A stretch of DNA of 64,000 bases from Paracoccus methylovorus. GTDB lineage: Bacteria > Pseudomonadota > Alphaproteobacteria > Rhodobacterales > Rhodobacteraceae. The stretch is taken from positions 1,550,001-1,614,000 of the forward strand of contig NZ_CP070368.1 of the NCBI RefSeq assembly GCF_016919705.1, in the 5' to 3' direction. Below are positions 43,349 through 53,098 of this stretch, one piece after another. Within the stretch, counting starts at the first letter, position 1. The number at the start of each line of letters is the position of its first letter. The position numbers were made by a program, and so were the translations under genes. Under the pieces are notes generated by a model. That model saw nothing but the letters and a program-made list of their open reading frames with translations, ran no database searches and was not told the DNA's origin.

Positions 43349-44047
43349 ATGCTGACCAAGAAACAGATCCAGCTTCTTGAATTCATTCAGGCACGGATGG
43401 CTCGCGACGGGGTGCCGCCCTCATTCGACGAAATGAAACTCGCGCTGGACCTGCGGTCGAAATCGGGAATCCATCGCCTCGTGACCGCCCTTGAAGAACG
43501 TGGGTTCATCCGCCGGCTGCCGCATCGCGCCCGCGCGCTGGAAATCATCCGGCTGCCCGACAGTCTCAGCAAGGGTCCGGGCTTCCAGCCCCGGGTGATC
43601 GAGGGCAGCGCACCCGACCGGCATGCACCGCAGCCGCGCGGCGCGATGGAGGTTTCCGTTTCCGCCATCGAACTGCCGGTGATGGGCCGCATCGCCGCCG
43701 GCGTCCCGATCGAGGCAATCTCGGAAGTGTCGCATCACATCGCGGTGCCCGGATCGATGCTCTCGGGGCAAGAGCGGCACTACGCGCTGGAAGTGCGGGG
43801 CGATTCGATGATCGAGGCCGGGATCAATGACGGCGATGTGGTGGTGATCCGCGAACAGCAAATCGCCGAAAACGGCGACATCATCGTCGCCCTGATCGAA
43901 GGTTATGAGGCGACGCTGAAACGCTTTCGCCGCAAAGGCGGCATGATCGCCTTGGAAGCCGCCAACCCTGCTTATGAAACCCGGGTGCTGCCCGAGGACA
44001 AGGTCCGCGTGCAGGGCCGTCTCGTGGGGCTGATCCGCAGCTATTAG
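43349..44047 (+). CDS. lexA: LexA repressor
   Basis: SOS repressor of 232 residues. It has an N-terminal winged helix ([13 protein letters not shown] to about 70) and a C-terminal peptidase domain. The cleavage site is Ala-Gly in G-R-I-A-A-G-V-P, the nucleophile is in G-D-S-M-I-E-A-G, and the Lys partner is in [13 protein letters not shown] precedes the ATG at 43349. The upstream SOS box indicates self-repression and induction by DNA damage. Confidence 0.96.
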   Translation: MLTKKQIQLLEFIQARMARDGVPPSFDEMKLALDLRSKSGIHRLVTALEERGFIRRLPHRARALEIIRLPDSLSKGPGFQPRVIEGSAPDRHAPQPRGAMEVSVSAIELPVMGRIAAGVPIEAISEVSHHIAVPGSMLSGQERHYALEVRGDSMIEAGINDGDVVVIREQQIAENGDIIVALIEGYEATLKRFRRKGGMIALEAANPAYETRVLPEDKVRVQGRLVGLIRSY

Positions 44048-44146
44048 ACCACCTGCCGTTCACTTGCTCGATACAGGGTGTTTGGTGGCGTTGCGGCGAC
44101 TTGCCGGCTGCGCTAACCATGGCCAAAGGCAAGTCAAGGACAATCC

Positions 44147-45295
44147 ATGCGCGCTCTGACGTTTCGCATCTTCGCTCTGGTCATAGTGTTCGCGCTTCCG
44201 GCGCGGGCCTTCGATACCAACGCCCGTGCGGCATGGGTTTATGATGTCGCAACCGGCACCGTGCTGATGGAAAAGAACGCCGACGAGCCGCTGCCTCCAG
44301 CCTCGATGTCCAAGCTGATGACCATCTATATGCTGTTCGAGGCACTGCACGAAGGCAGGGTGCAGCTTGATACCCGGCTGCCCGTCTCGACCAAGGCGCG
44401 GCAGATGCAGGGCTCGACCATGTTCCTGAATGAGCAGGATCGCCCCACGGTCGATGAGCTGATAAAGGGCATCATCGTGCTGTCGGGAAATGACGCCTGT
44501 GTCGTGGTGGCCGAAGGGTTGGCTGGCACCGAGGAAGCCTTTGCCCGTCAGATGACCGAGCGCGGCAAGGCGCTTGGGCTGACGCATTCCACTTTTTCCA
44601 ATGCCTCGGGCTGGCCCGATCCGCGACATCGCATGTCGGCCCACGATCTGGGCATTCTGGCACAGCACCTGATCACGGATTTCCCCGAACTTTACAAAAG
44701 CTTCGCCATCGAGGAATACCGCTTCGACAACCGTGCCCCGGCCAACCGCTTCAACCGCAACCCGCTTCTTAAGCTGGGCATCGGCGCGGATGGGCTGAAA
44801 ACTGGCCATACGCAAGAGGCCGGCTATGGTCTTGTCGGATCGGCCATGCAGGGCGACCGGCGGATCATCTTTGTAATCTCTGGCCTGCAAAACGACCGTG
44901 CCCGCGCGGAAGAGGCTGAGCGTATCGTCAACTGGGCCTATCGCCAGTTCACCATGAAAACCATCGTGCCCAAGGATGAGATCGTGGCGCAAGCCCCTGT
45001 CTGGCTGGGTTCGAAAAGCAAAGTCGGGCTGACCACGGCGGATGGCGTCAAGGTGCTGATCCCCGCCGGCTCGCAATCCGGCGTGACCGCTGAGGCCGTG
45101 TTCCGCGGTCCGATCGAGGCCCCGATCACCAAAGGAGACCGGCTGGGCGAATTGGTGGTCGATATCCCGGGGGCAGGCCAATCGCGCCTGCCGCTGTTCG
45201 CCGCCAGCGACGTGGCCCGCACCGGCGTTCTGGGCCGTATGCAAAGCGCCGCTTTCCGTTTGGGCGAGAAGGCCGTCCAGGCAGTGCGGAACTAG
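44147..45295 (+). CDS. D-alanyl-D-alanine carboxypeptidase (penicillin-binding protein 5/6 family)
   Basis: A 382-residue low-molecular-mass penicillin-binding protein that trims peptidoglycan stem peptides. The signal peptide (residues 1-20) ends at A-R-A. The three active-site motifs are visible: S-M-S-K (SxxK), S-G-N-D (SxN type) and K-T-G-H-T (KTG). A C-terminal PBP5-type domain and a final amphipathic helix for membrane attachment follow. It precedes tmk by 14 bases. Confidence 0.94.
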   Translation: MRALTFRIFALVIVFALPARAFDTNARAAWVYDVATGTVLMEKNADEPLPPASMSKLMTIYMLFEALHEGRVQLDTRLPVSTKARQMQGSTMFLNEQDRPTVDELIKGIIVLSGNDACVVVAEGLAGTEEAFARQMTERGKALGLTHSTFSNASGWPDPRHRMSAHDLGILAQHLITDFPELYKSFAIEEYRFDNRAPANRFNRNPLLKLGIGADGLKTGHTQEAGYGLVGSAMQGDRRIIFVISGLQNDRARAEEAERIVNWAYRQFTMKTIVPKDEIVAQAPVWLGSKSKVGLTTADGVKVLIPAGSQSGVTAEAVFRGPIEAPITKGDRLGELVVDIPGAGQSRLPLFAASDVARTGVLGRMQSAAFRLGEKAVQAVRN

Positions 45296-45309
45296 GCCAG
45301 ATCCAGCAC

Positions 45310-45909
45310 ATGTTCATCAGCTTCGAGGGCATAGACGGTTCAGGAAAATCCACGCAAGCACGGCGTCTGGCCAAGACATTGAACGCGCGGGGCACGGAAA
45401 CTCTGTTGACCCGCGAACCCGGCGGCAGCGAAGGCGCCGAAGAGATCCGGCGGCTTCTGGTCCAGGGTCGCAGTGAACGCTGGTCTGCGGAAACCGAACT
45501 TTTGCTGTTCACCGCTGCCCGCCGGGATCATGTCGAGCGCCTGATCCAGCCAACGCTTGCACGCGGCGCGTGGATCGTCACCGATCGCTTCGCCGATTCC
45601 AGTCGGGTCTATCAGGGACTCGCCCGCGCCGATCTGCGTCAATTGGTCGAGGAATTGCACCGCCTGACCATCGGCATGGAACCTGACCGAACCTTCATCA
45701 TCGACATCGACCCGGCCATGGCACTCTCTCGCAGCCAGACACGCGGCGGGATCGAGGACCGTTACGAGACACTGGGCCTCGGCTTTCAGCAAAAACTGCG
45801 CAAAGGCTTTCTGGAACTGGCCGCCGAGACACCAGAGCGCATCCGGGTGATTGACGGCAGCGGCAGCGAAGACGAGGTCGCCGCGCGCGTTCTGGCGGCA
45901 CTGGATTGA
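45310..45909 (+). CDS. tmk: Thymidylate kinase
   Basis: Converts dTMP to dTDP. At 199 residues it shows the P-loop F-E-G-I-D-G-S-G-K-S-T near residues 4-14, the D-R-F-A-D-S-S-R-V-Y-Q-G block near 93 and a LID-type region with S-R-S-Q-T-R. It precedes holB, a gene pair seen in many bacteria. Confidence 0.96.
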   Translation: MFISFEGIDGSGKSTQARRLAKTLNARGTETLLTREPGGSEGAEEIRRLLVQGRSERWSAETELLLFTAARRDHVERLIQPTLARGAWIVTDRFADSSRVYQGLARADLRQLVEELHRLTIGMEPDRTFIIDIDPAMALSRSQTRGGIEDRYETLGLGFQQKLRKGFLELAAETPERIRVIDGSGSEDEVAARVLAALD

Positions 45910-45920
45910 GAAGGCCCGAG

Positions 45921-47003
45921 ATGAGCAACGAGCCGCTTCCCGAACCAGATCGCGTCCCCGGCGCCCCGCATCCGCGCGAGGCGGCGCGCGTCATCGGTCA
46001 GGACGGCGCGGTTGCGGATTTCCTTGCCGCAGCGCGCGCGCATCGTCTGCACCATGCCTGGCTGATTTCCGGCCCCCGTGGCACCGGCAAGGCGACCCTG
46101 GCGTGGAGCATCGCGAAATGGCTGCTCAGCGACGGCACGACCTCGGATCTAACCACGCCGCCCGATGATCCAACGATCCGCCGCATCCGCGCGCTTTCCG
46201 AACCGCGGCTGCATCTGGTCCGGCGCCCAGTCGATGAAAAGACCCAGCGTCTGCGTGCCGAAATCACCGTGGACGAGATCCGCCGCCTGCAAGGTTTTTT
46301 CCACATGAGCGCGGCTGAAGGTGGGCGCCGCATCGCCATCATCGACGCCGCCGACGAGATGAACCAGTCGGCCGCGAATGCACTGTTGAAGCTGCTGGAA
46401 GAGCCGCCTCAGAATTCCACCTTGCTTTTGGTCGCGCATCAGCCGGCGCGACTTTTGCCGACCATCCGTTCCCGTTGCCGCGAGTTGCGGCTGCATCCGC
46501 TGACCCCCGAGGATATGGGCAGGGTGCTGCAGGATCTGGGGCTGGACCACGACGCCGCCCAGCTTGCGGCACTGTCGGGCGGCTCTATCGGTGAGGCCCT
46601 GCGGCTGGCCGGACAAGACGGTCTGGCGCTTTATCGGCGCATCGTTACCTTGTTCGCCGATTATCCAGGCATGGATCGCCGCGCCGCCGCCGCCCTGGCG
46701 GACTTGGCTGCAGGTCGCGCAGGCGCCGACGGCGATCCTTTCGATCTGGTCGTCACCCTGCTGGATCGTTTCCTGACCCGCGCTGCACGCGCGGGCCTGC
46801 TGGGCGCCCCCCTGCCCGAGGCCGCCGTGGGCGAGGCCGGGGTCCTGCACCGCATCTCGCCCGACCCGGCGGCCGCCCAGCTTTGGGCCAGCGCCCAGGC
46901 AGAACTTTCGGCGCGCGCTCGCGCCGGGCGGGCGGTCAACCTTGACCCTTCCGCGCTGGTGTTGGATATGCTGGTCGGGCTTGCAAACCAGCCAGTCGTC
47001 TGA
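45921..47003 (+). CDS. holB: DNA polymerase III delta' subunit
   Basis: Clamp-loader subunit of 360 residues. It has a P-loop-like S-G-P-R-G-T-G-K-A-T near residue 49, I-I-D-A-A-D-E-M-N-Q-S-A-A-N-A-L-L-K and L-E-E-P-P-Q-N-S, all typical of AAA+ clamp loaders. The sensor S-R-C-R-E-L-R is also present. The ATG at 45921 (AAGG upstream) is preferred over an overlapping TTG in the tmk stop. The C-terminus is Ala-rich and divergent, as usual for HolB. Confidence 0.93.
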   Translation: MSNEPLPEPDRVPGAPHPREAARVIGQDGAVADFLAAARAHRLHHAWLISGPRGTGKATLAWSIAKWLLSDGTTSDLTTPPDDPTIRRIRALSEPRLHLVRRPVDEKTQRLRAEITVDEIRRLQGFFHMSAAEGGRRIAIIDAADEMNQSAANALLKLLEEPPQNSTLLLVAHQPARLLPTIRSRCRELRLHPLTPEDMGRVLQDLGLDHDAAQLAALSGGSIGEALRLAGQDGLALYRRIVTLFADYPGMDRRAAAALADLAAGRAGADGDPFDLVVTLLDRFLTRAARAGLLGAPLPEAAVGEAGVLHRISPDPAAAQLWASAQAELSARARAGRAVNLDPSALVLDMLVGLANQPVV

Positions 47004-47009
47004 CGGAAC

Positions 47010-47813
47010 ATGCCGATGTCCGAACCCGAACTTCCCATCCTGGTGGACAGCCATTGCCACCTGGACTTTCCCGATTTTGACGGCGAGCAGGCCGAGTTGG
47101 TCGCGCGCGCCCACGCGGCAGGCGTTACCCGCATGGTCACGATCTGCACGCGGCTGCGGTCCGAGCCCAAGGTGCGCGCCATCGCCGAGATGCATCCCGG
47201 TGTCTTTTATGCTGCCGGCACCCATCCCATGCATGCCGCGGAAGAGCCGCTGGCCACGGTCGAGGAACTGGTCGCCCTGTCGCGCCATCCGCGCTTTGTC
47301 GGCATCGGCGAAACCGGGCTCGACTATCACTATACCGCCGACAGCGCCGCCATACAGGCCGAAAGCCTGCGCATCCATATCGAGGCAGCGCGGCGCACCG
47401 GCCTGCCGCTGATCGTCCATTCGCGCGACGCGGATGAGGATATGGCCCGTATCCTGGGTGAAGAGCATCGCGCAGGCGCCTTCACCGGTGTCATGCATTG
47501 CTATACCAGCGGGCAGGAACTGGCGCGCGTGGCGCTGGAACTGGGCTTTTACCTGTCCATGTCGGGCATCGCGGCCTTTCCGCGCTCGGCCGAGATCCGC
47601 GAAATATTCGCCGCCGCACCTCGGGACCGGATTCTGGTCGAAACCGATGCGCCCTATCTTGCCCCGCCGCCCTATCGCGGAAAACGCAATGAGCCAGCCC
47701 ATGTCGTCCATACCGCACGGGTCGGCGCTGAACTGCTGGGCATGACCGAGCATGAATTCGCCAGCCTCACCTCGTTGAACTTCGACCGGCTGTTCCACAA
47801 GGCCGCGGCATGA
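47010..47813 (+). CDS. TatD-family hydrolase
   Basis: A 267-residue metal-dependent hydrolase of the TatD/YcfH family, with the metal motif D-S-H-C-H-L-D near residue 13, G-I-G-E-T-G-L-D-Y-H near 97 and H-S-R-D-A, H-C-Y and E-T-D-A-P-Y further on. Members act as 3'-5' exonucleases or D-aminoacyl-tRNA deacylases; the exact role is not set. A second ATG two codons later is an equal start candidate. It follows holB, a common order. Confidence 0.93.
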   Translation: MPMSEPELPILVDSHCHLDFPDFDGEQAELVARAHAAGVTRMVTICTRLRSEPKVRAIAEMHPGVFYAAGTHPMHAAEEPLATVEELVALSRHPRFVGIGETGLDYHYTADSAAIQAESLRIHIEAARRTGLPLIVHSRDADEDMARILGEEHRAGAFTGVMHCYTSGQELARVALELGFYLSMSGIAAFPRSAEIREIFAAAPRDRILVETDAPYLAPPPYRGKRNEPAHVVHTARVGAELLGMTEHEFASLTSLNFDRLFHKAAA

Positions 47814-48610
47814 TCCGGGCCACCGTCCTGGGCTGCGGTTCATCAGGGGGCGTGCCGAGGCTGGGAAATCGCTGGGGTGAATGCGACCCGGCGAACCCGC
47901 GCAACCGCCGCCGCCGCTGCTCGCTGCTGGTCGAGCGGTTCGGGCCCGACGGGGTGACCCGGCTTTTGATCGATACCGGACCGGATCTGGTCGCGCAATT
48001 GCTTGATGCCGATGTGGCAGAGATCGACGCCGTCGCCTACACCCATGCCCATGCCGATCATATCCACGGCATCGACGACCTGCGGCAGATCGTCTTTAAC
48101 ATGCGCCGTCGGATGCCTGTCTGGACCGATCAGCCGACCGGCGCGGCGTTGAAGGCGCGCTTTGGCTATATCTTCGAAACACCGCCCGGTTCCTCTTACC
48201 CGCCGGTCTGCGATATGCATCAGATCAGCGGCCCCTTTACCATCGAGGGTGCGGGAGGGCAGGTCGAGCTTTGTCCCTTCGAGGTCAACCACGGGGACAT
48301 GAACGCGCTGGGTTTTCGCATCAGTGGGAAGGGGCAGAGTCTGGTTTACCTGCCCGATGTGCTGTCGATCCCCGAGGAGGCCTGGCCCGCGATCACGGGC
48401 TGCGATGTGTTCATCTGCGATGCGTTGCGGCGTATCCCGCATCCAAGCCACGCCCATCTGGCGCTGACGCTGGAATGGATCGCGCGCTCGGGCTGCACAC
48501 AAGGCGTGATCACGAATATGCATATCGATCTGGATTACGACGATGTCATGCGCGAGACGCCGGAAAACGTCGTGCCCGCCTATGACGGCATGCGGATCGA
48601 ACTGACATGA
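47810..48610 (+). CDS. Metallo-beta-lactamase-fold hydrolase (PhnP-like)
   Basis: A 266-residue MBL-fold protein. It opens L-G-C-G-S-S-G-G-V-P-R and has the zinc motif T-H-A-H-A-D-H-I-H-G near residue 77, followed by V-N-H-G-D and D-A-L-R. This resembles phosphodiesterases of the PhnP type. Position after tatD with a 4-base overlap is conserved in many alphaproteobacteria. Substrate unknown. Confidence 0.9.
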   Translation: MIRATVLGCGSSGGVPRLGNRWGECDPANPRNRRRRCSLLVERFGPDGVTRLLIDTGPDLVAQLLDADVAEIDAVAYTHAHADHIHGIDDLRQIVFNMRRRMPVWTDQPTGAALKARFGYIFETPPGSSYPPVCDMHQISGPFTIEGAGGQVELCPFEVNHGDMNALGFRISGKGQSLVYLPDVLSIPEEAWPAITGCDVFICDALRRIPHPSHAHLALTLEWIARSGCTQGVITNMHIDLDYDDVMRETPENVVPAYDGMRIELT

Positions 48611-49551
48611 CAACGCTTTTCGATGTCATCCTGCCGGTCTTTCTGGTGGTTGGCTTCGGTTATCTGGTCTGCTGGCGCAAATGGCTGACCGAAGTGGCGG
48701 TCGATGGCGTCATGCGATTTGCCCAGAACTTCGCCCTGCCGGTATTGCTGTTTAGTGCCATCGCCAAGCTGGACCTTGGGGCAAATTACAACCCCCTGCT
48801 GCTTCTGGCCTTTTACAGCGGCGCGCTGCTGTCCTTTGCCCTAGGGACGGCGTTGTCGCTTTACTGGCTGAAACGCCCGGCTCAGGACGCCATCGCGATC
48901 GGCTTTGTCTGCCTGTTCTCGAATTCGCTGCTTTTGGGTGTGCCCATCACCGAACGCGCTTTTGGGCCCGAGGCGCTGGTCGGCAACTTCACTATCATCT
49001 CGGTGCATTCGCCGCTGCTTTACACGTTCGGCATCACCGCAATGGAGTTTGTCCGGGCGCGTGGCCATAACCTGTCGATGGGTCGGGTGGCGCTGCGGGC
49101 GCTGTCGGGGGTGCTGCACACGCCGATGGTCATCGGCATCCTCTGCGGCTTTGCCATGAACCTGCTGACCTTGGGCGGATTGGTCATGCCCGAGGGTTTT
49201 TGGGCAGCAGTGTCGATGATGTCCAGTGCCGCCCTGCCCGCCGCGCTGTTCGGGCTGGGCGGGGTGCTTTACCGTTATCGTCCCGAAGGCGAGGTGCGCG
49301 CCATTGCAATGTGCTGCTGCATTTCGCTGCTGCTACATCCGGCCGTAACCTTTGGGCTGGGCAAGCTGTTCGCGCTGAGCGTCGCCGAGATGCGCTCGGC
49401 CGTGGTCACGGCCGCGATGCCACCGGGGGTGAACGCCTATCTTTTTGCCGCGCTTTATGGGGTGGCGATGCGCGTCTCGGCCACGGCCGTGCTGGTGGCG
49501 ACAGGGCTGTCCATGGTGACAGCCCTGCTGTGGCTCAGCCTTTTGCCCTGA
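48607..49551 (+). CDS. AEC-family (auxin efflux carrier) transporter
   Basis: A 314-residue membrane protein with about ten helices of the AEC fold. Conserved features include F-V-C-L-F-S-N-S-L-L-L-G-V-P near residue 100 and A-A-M-P-P-G-V-N-A-Y-L-F-A near 275. Bacterial members export small organic acids such as malonate or malate, but the substrate is not defined. It overlaps the preceding MBL gene by 4 bases. Confidence 0.92.
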   Translation: MTTLFDVILPVFLVVGFGYLVCWRKWLTEVAVDGVMRFAQNFALPVLLFSAIAKLDLGANYNPLLLLAFYSGALLSFALGTALSLYWLKRPAQDAIAIGFVCLFSNSLLLGVPITERAFGPEALVGNFTIISVHSPLLYTFGITAMEFVRARGHNLSMGRVALRALSGVLHTPMVIGILCGFAMNLLTLGGLVMPEGFWAAVSMMSSAALPAALFGLGGVLYRYRPEGEVRAIAMCCCISLLLHPAVTFGLGKLFALSVAEMRSAVVTAAMPPGVNAYLFAALYGVAMRVSATAVLVATGLSMVTALLWLSLLP

Positions 49552-49580
49552 GGCGGGAACGCTGCCACAAGGGCCGCGTT

Positions 49581-50534
49581 TCACTTCGGCGTCAGGCCCC
49601 TTAGCCTTTCGGACCTTCTGCGCAGCATCTCGACGGTTGTGAGCAGCGCGATGGAAAAGATGACCAGCAGCGTCGCCACGGCGAGGATTGCCGGTGAGAT
49701 CTGCTCTCGGATACCGTTCCACATCTGGCGCGGGATGGTCTGCTGGTCGGGGCCGGCAATGAACAGCACAGCCACCACCTCGTCGAACGAGGTGACAAAG
49801 GCGAACAGCGCGCCAGAGATCACTCCGGGCAGGATCAGCGGCATGGTGATGCGGAAAAAGGTCGTCCGGGGATTCGCGCCCAGACTTGCCGCCGCGCGGT
49901 TCAGCGACTGGTCAAAGCCGATCAGCGTCGCGGTTACCGTGATGATGACAAAGGGAATACCCAGCGTGGCGTGGGCCAGGATCACCCCCAGATAAGTGCC
50001 GGCCAGCTTGCCGCATTCAGGGTTCAGCCCGATCCATGTCAGCGGCTCGCAGGGGTTGGAGTAAAAGAAGAACATCCCCGTCGCGGTAATGATGATCGGC
50101 ACGATCATGGGCGAGATCAGCATCGCCATGATCGCGCGGCGATAGGGCATCTCGGGGCGCGACAGGCCAAGGGCTGCCAGCGTGCCCAGCACGGTCGCCA
50201 GAATGGTCGCGAAGATGCCGATGATGAGCGAGCTTTTAGCCGCATTCACCCATTTCGCATTCTGCCAGGCATCCGCCCACCAGTTCAGGTCGCGGGGTGC
50301 CTCGGGCCGCGCCATGCCAAAGGTCAGCAGGCTGTCGTACCAGCGCATCGAGTAGCCGTCCGGGTCAAAGGACAGCATCCTGTCGGTAAAGGTGAAATAA
50401 GGCTCGGCGTTGAAGGACAGCGGGATGACCACCACGATCGGCGCGATCAGAAAGAAAAAGATCGCGCCGCAGATCACCAGATAGGCATAGTGCCAGACTT
50501 TCTCCAAGGGCGATGCATAAGTCGGAAGCGCCAT
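49581..50534 (-). CDS. ABC transporter permease (PotC type)
   Basis: A 317-residue inner-membrane permease of the spermidine/putrescine type. The binding-protein-dependent transport motif is in A-A-A-S-L-G-A-N-P-R-T-T-F-F-R-I-T-M-P-L. It has about six helices and a larger extracytoplasmic loop between the first two. It follows the PotB-like gene by 5 bases and completes the importer. Confidence 0.92.
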   Translation of the reverse strand: MALPTYASPLEKVWHYAYLVICGAIFFFLIAPIVVVIPLSFNAEPYFTFTDRMLSFDPDGYSMRWYDSLLTFGMARPEAPRDLNWWADAWQNAKWVNAAKSSLIIGIFATILATVLGTLAALGLSRPEMPYRRAIMAMLISPMIVPIIITATGMFFFYSNPCEPLTWIGLNPECGKLAGTYLGVILAHATLGIPFVIITVTATLIGFDQSLNRAAASLGANPRTTFFRITMPLILPGVISGALFAFVTSFDEVVAVLFIAGPDQQTIPRQMWNGIREQISPAILAVATLLVIFSIALLTTVEMLRRRSERLRGLTPK

Positions 50535-50539
50535 GGCGA

Positions 50540-51841
50540 TTACCCCAGTTTCAGGTTGTCGATGCCGACGAGCCGGTCATAGACCCAGTAAAGGATCAAC
50601 ACCCCGCCCAAAAGCAGTGCCGCCAGCGCGGCCGCCATGGACCAGTTCAGCGTCTGCGTCATATGCATCGCGATCATGTTCGAAATGAGCTGGCCCGAAG
50701 CCCCGCCGACCAGCGCGGGCGTGATGTAATAGCCGACCGCCAGAATGAACACGAGCAAAGCCCCCGCCCCCAGCCCCGGCAGGGTCTGCGGGAAATAGAT
50801 GCGACGGAAGGCCGTCCAACTGGTCGCGCCAAGGCTGCGCGCCGCGCGGACATAGGACGGGTTGATCGTGCGCATCACCGAATAAAGCGGCAGGATCATG
50901 AAGGGCAGCAGGATATGGGTCATGGCGATGATCGTGCCGGTGCGGTTGAAAATCATCTGAAGCCGCCCATCGTTGCCGATCACCCCCAGCCAGACCAGAA
51001 TGTCATTGACCACCCCCTGTTGCTGCAGCAGCACGATCCAGGCCGTGGTCCTGACCAGCAAAGAGGTCCAGAATGGCAAAAGCACAAGGATCATCAGCAA
51101 GTTGGACTTACGCGTTGGCAAAGTGGCCAGCAAATGCGCGACGGGGAACCCCAGCAAAAAGGTCGTGCAGGTGATGATCAGCGACAGCCAGAAGGTGCGC
51201 AGGAACAGCTTGACATAGATTTGCTGCTGCGCCGGTGCAGAGACAATATTGCCCTGATCGTCGCGGGTGCGGTCTACCGAGGCCAGATAGAAATTGCTCG
51301 TATAGGGCGAAGAGGCCTCGCGCATCACCGACCACAGCTTGGGATCGCCCCATTTGGCGTCCATCTCCAGAACCGCCTCGCGATAGGGTGGCTCGATGCC
51401 GCCGCGCGCCTTGCGTCCAGCCGAGGTGAACAGCGAACGCGTGCCGGGCATGTCGTAATTGACCCGAGTGCCCACCACGCCGATGGTGCGCGACTGGGCT
51501 GCGGCGCTTAGATCCGCTGCCAGCGCAGCCCAGGCCGCCTCGTCCGGTTCGGTGCCGCGTGGGTTCTCGTGAAACCAGGCGGAAAGCTGCGGCATGTTGG
51601 CCGAGAAGCCGTCGTTCTTTACCGAGCGTTGCAGCATCTGCCCGATCGGCACCACGAAGGTGATCAGGATGAACAGTAACAGCGGCAGGACAAGCAGGAA
51701 TGCACGGCGACGGGCGCGACGCGAACTGCGCGCAAGCGCGCGCGCCAGCGGTTGTCCGTCGGCGGTCCTCAGTGTGCCGCCTTCGTCAAGGCCACCGGCG
51801 GTGGCCACAATGGCGGCGTGGGGGTCAAGGGCGTTGGCCAT
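50540..51841 (-). CDS. ABC transporter permease (PotB type)
   Basis: A 433-residue permease with an Arg-rich cytoplasmic N-terminus, a first helix at about 45-70, a large loop of about 150 residues and five more helices. The coupling motif is A-A-R-S-L-G-A-T-S-W-T-A-F-R-R-I-Y-F-P-Q. It forms the channel with the PotC-like subunit. The long periplasmic loop is a family trait of some polyamine-type systems. Confidence 0.92.
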   Translation of the reverse strand: MANALDPHAAIVATAGGLDEGGTLRTADGQPLARALARSSRRARRRAFLLVLPLLLFILITFVVPIGQMLQRSVKNDGFSANMPQLSAWFHENPRGTEPDEAAWAALAADLSAAAQSRTIGVVGTRVNYDMPGTRSLFTSAGRKARGGIEPPYREAVLEMDAKWGDPKLWSVMREASSPYTSNFYLASVDRTRDDQGNIVSAPAQQQIYVKLFLRTFWLSLIITCTTFLLGFPVAHLLATLPTRKSNLLMILVLLPFWTSLLVRTTAWIVLLQQQGVVNDILVWLGVIGNDGRLQMIFNRTGTIIAMTHILLPFMILPLYSVMRTINPSYVRAARSLGATSWTAFRRIYFPQTLPGLGAGALLVFILAVGYYITPALVGGASGQLISNMIAMHMTQTLNWSMAAALAALLLGGVLILYWVYDRLVGIDNLKLG

Positions 51842-51876
51842 CTCGATCCTTTGTCAGGCAAGATCCTTGGGCGAAA

Positions 51877-51902
51877 CCGCGGCCCGGCCCTCCGGGCCGC
51901 GG
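51877..51902 (-). promoter_or_regulatory. Strong intergenic hairpin after the second binding-protein gene
   Basis: CCGCGGCCCGG (51877-51887) and CCGGGCCGCGG (51892-51902) form a perfect 11-base-pair stem with a 4-base loop, 11 bases after the binding-protein stop and before the PotB-like start. There is no T run. It likely protects or attenuates the mRNA so that binding protein exceeds permease. Confidence 0.65.
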
Positions 51903-51913
51903 CGATGATACGA

Positions 51914-52999
51914 TCAGTTTTTGGAAAGCCAGCCGTTGAAACGCTCGGCCAGTTCGGCGGAATGGTCGGCCCAGAATTCCGGGTCGTCCATGATGGCGGT
52001 CTTCATGTGTTCTTCGCTGGTGGGCATATGCGGCGCCATTTCGGTCTTGCCGTCCTGGAACAGCCCGACCAGCGCCGCCGAGCTTTTCCGCGCCGGACCA
52101 TAGGCGATGTATTTCGCCTGATTGGCCAACTGCTCGGGCGCGGTGGCGAATTTCAGATATTCCAGCGCCGCCTCGGGGTTGGGCGAGCCCTTGGGAATGG
52201 CGAACATGTCCATGTCCATGTATTGCCCGTCCCAGATGATCTCGAAGGGCTTGCCCTCGCCGACCATGGCATCGAAGAAACGGCCGTTATAGCCGGTGGC
52301 CATCACCACTTCACCATCGGCCAGCAGTTGCACCGGCTGGGCGCCGGCTTCCCACCAGACCACGTCCTGCTTGATGGTGTCCAGCTTGGCGAATGCGCGG
52401 TCCACGCCCTCGGGTGTGCTCAACACCTCATAGATCTGGTCGGGCGCGACGCCATCGGCGATCAGCGCCAGATACAGGGTGCGTTTCGGGTTCTTGGGCA
52501 AGCCGCGCTTGCCGGGGAACTTGGCGGTGTCAAAGAAATCCGCCGCAGTCGAGGGCTTGCCGTCTTCGGGGAACTTGGTCGAATCGAAGGCGATGACCGT
52601 GCCCCAAAAGATGTTGGCCACCGCGCATTCCTGCAAGGCGCCGGGGATAAAGTCGTCCGTGGCCGGGGTGCCGTCGGCCGCGGCCGGCAGGATAGCCGGG
52701 TCGATCTGCAGCAACGCGCCTTCGTCGCACAGCCGGATCGCGTCCGAAACCTCGATGTCGAACACATCGCCGGTGATATTGCCCGCCTCGACCTGTGCCT
52801 TGAGCGGCGTGGCCGGGTTGTCGGCGGCCAGCATGTTCACCTTGATACCGGTCTGTTCGGCAAAGGGTTTGTTATAGGCTTCGACCTGCGATTTTTCATA
52901 AGCGCCGCCCCATGAGACGACGTTGACCTCTTTGTTCTGGGCATGGGCAGCAAGGCCGAGGCTGCACAACGCCGAGGTCAGGATCAGTGTGGTTTTCAT
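51914..52999 (-). CDS. Extracellular solute-binding protein (PotD type), second copy
   Basis: A 361-residue periplasmic binding protein with a signal peptide (MKTTLILTSALCSLGLAAHA). The mature part begins K-E-V-N-V-V-S-W-G-G-A-Y and is a paralogue of the adjacent upstream protein, sharing the same length, D-N-P-A-T-P, T-P-E-G-V-D-R-A-F-A-K-L-D-T-I-K and P-E-F/L-x-F-W-x-D-H. It belongs to bacterial solute-binding protein family 1. Ligand unknown. Confidence 0.92.
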   Translation of the reverse strand: MKTTLILTSALCSLGLAAHAQNKEVNVVSWGGAYEKSQVEAYNKPFAEQTGIKVNMLAADNPATPLKAQVEAGNITGDVFDIEVSDAIRLCDEGALLQIDPAILPAAADGTPATDDFIPGALQECAVANIFWGTVIAFDSTKFPEDGKPSTAADFFDTAKFPGKRGLPKNPKRTLYLALIADGVAPDQIYEVLSTPEGVDRAFAKLDTIKQDVVWWEAGAQPVQLLADGEVVMATGYNGRFFDAMVGEGKPFEIIWDGQYMDMDMFAIPKGSPNPEAALEYLKFATAPEQLANQAKYIAYGPARKSSAALVGLFQDGKTEMAPHMPTSEEHMKTAIMDDPEFWADHSAELAERFNGWLSKN

Positions 53000-53063
53000 A
53001 TGCTACTCCCGTTGGTGTTTGCGGCTCTTTGGCCGCTATTTGGCCCGTTCGGGCTTGGTATGG

Positions 53064-53091
53064 GCCACGGCGGGGCTTTTCTCGCCGTGGC
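53064..53091 (-). promoter_or_regulatory. Intergenic hairpin after the first binding-protein gene
   Basis: GCCACGGCG (53064-53072) and CGCCGTGGC (53083-53091) form a perfect 9-base-pair stem with a 10-base loop, 7 bases after the stop of the upstream binding-protein gene and 64 bases before the start of the next copy. It has no T run. Probably stabilises the mRNA end or attenuates transcription. Confidence 0.6.
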
Positions 53092-53098
53092 AAGCGTA

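Noticed and set aside
46149..47843. Minus-strand frame of 564 codons opposite holB and tatD
   Set aside because: Both genes on the plus strand have conserved motifs and coupled starts; this frame has none.
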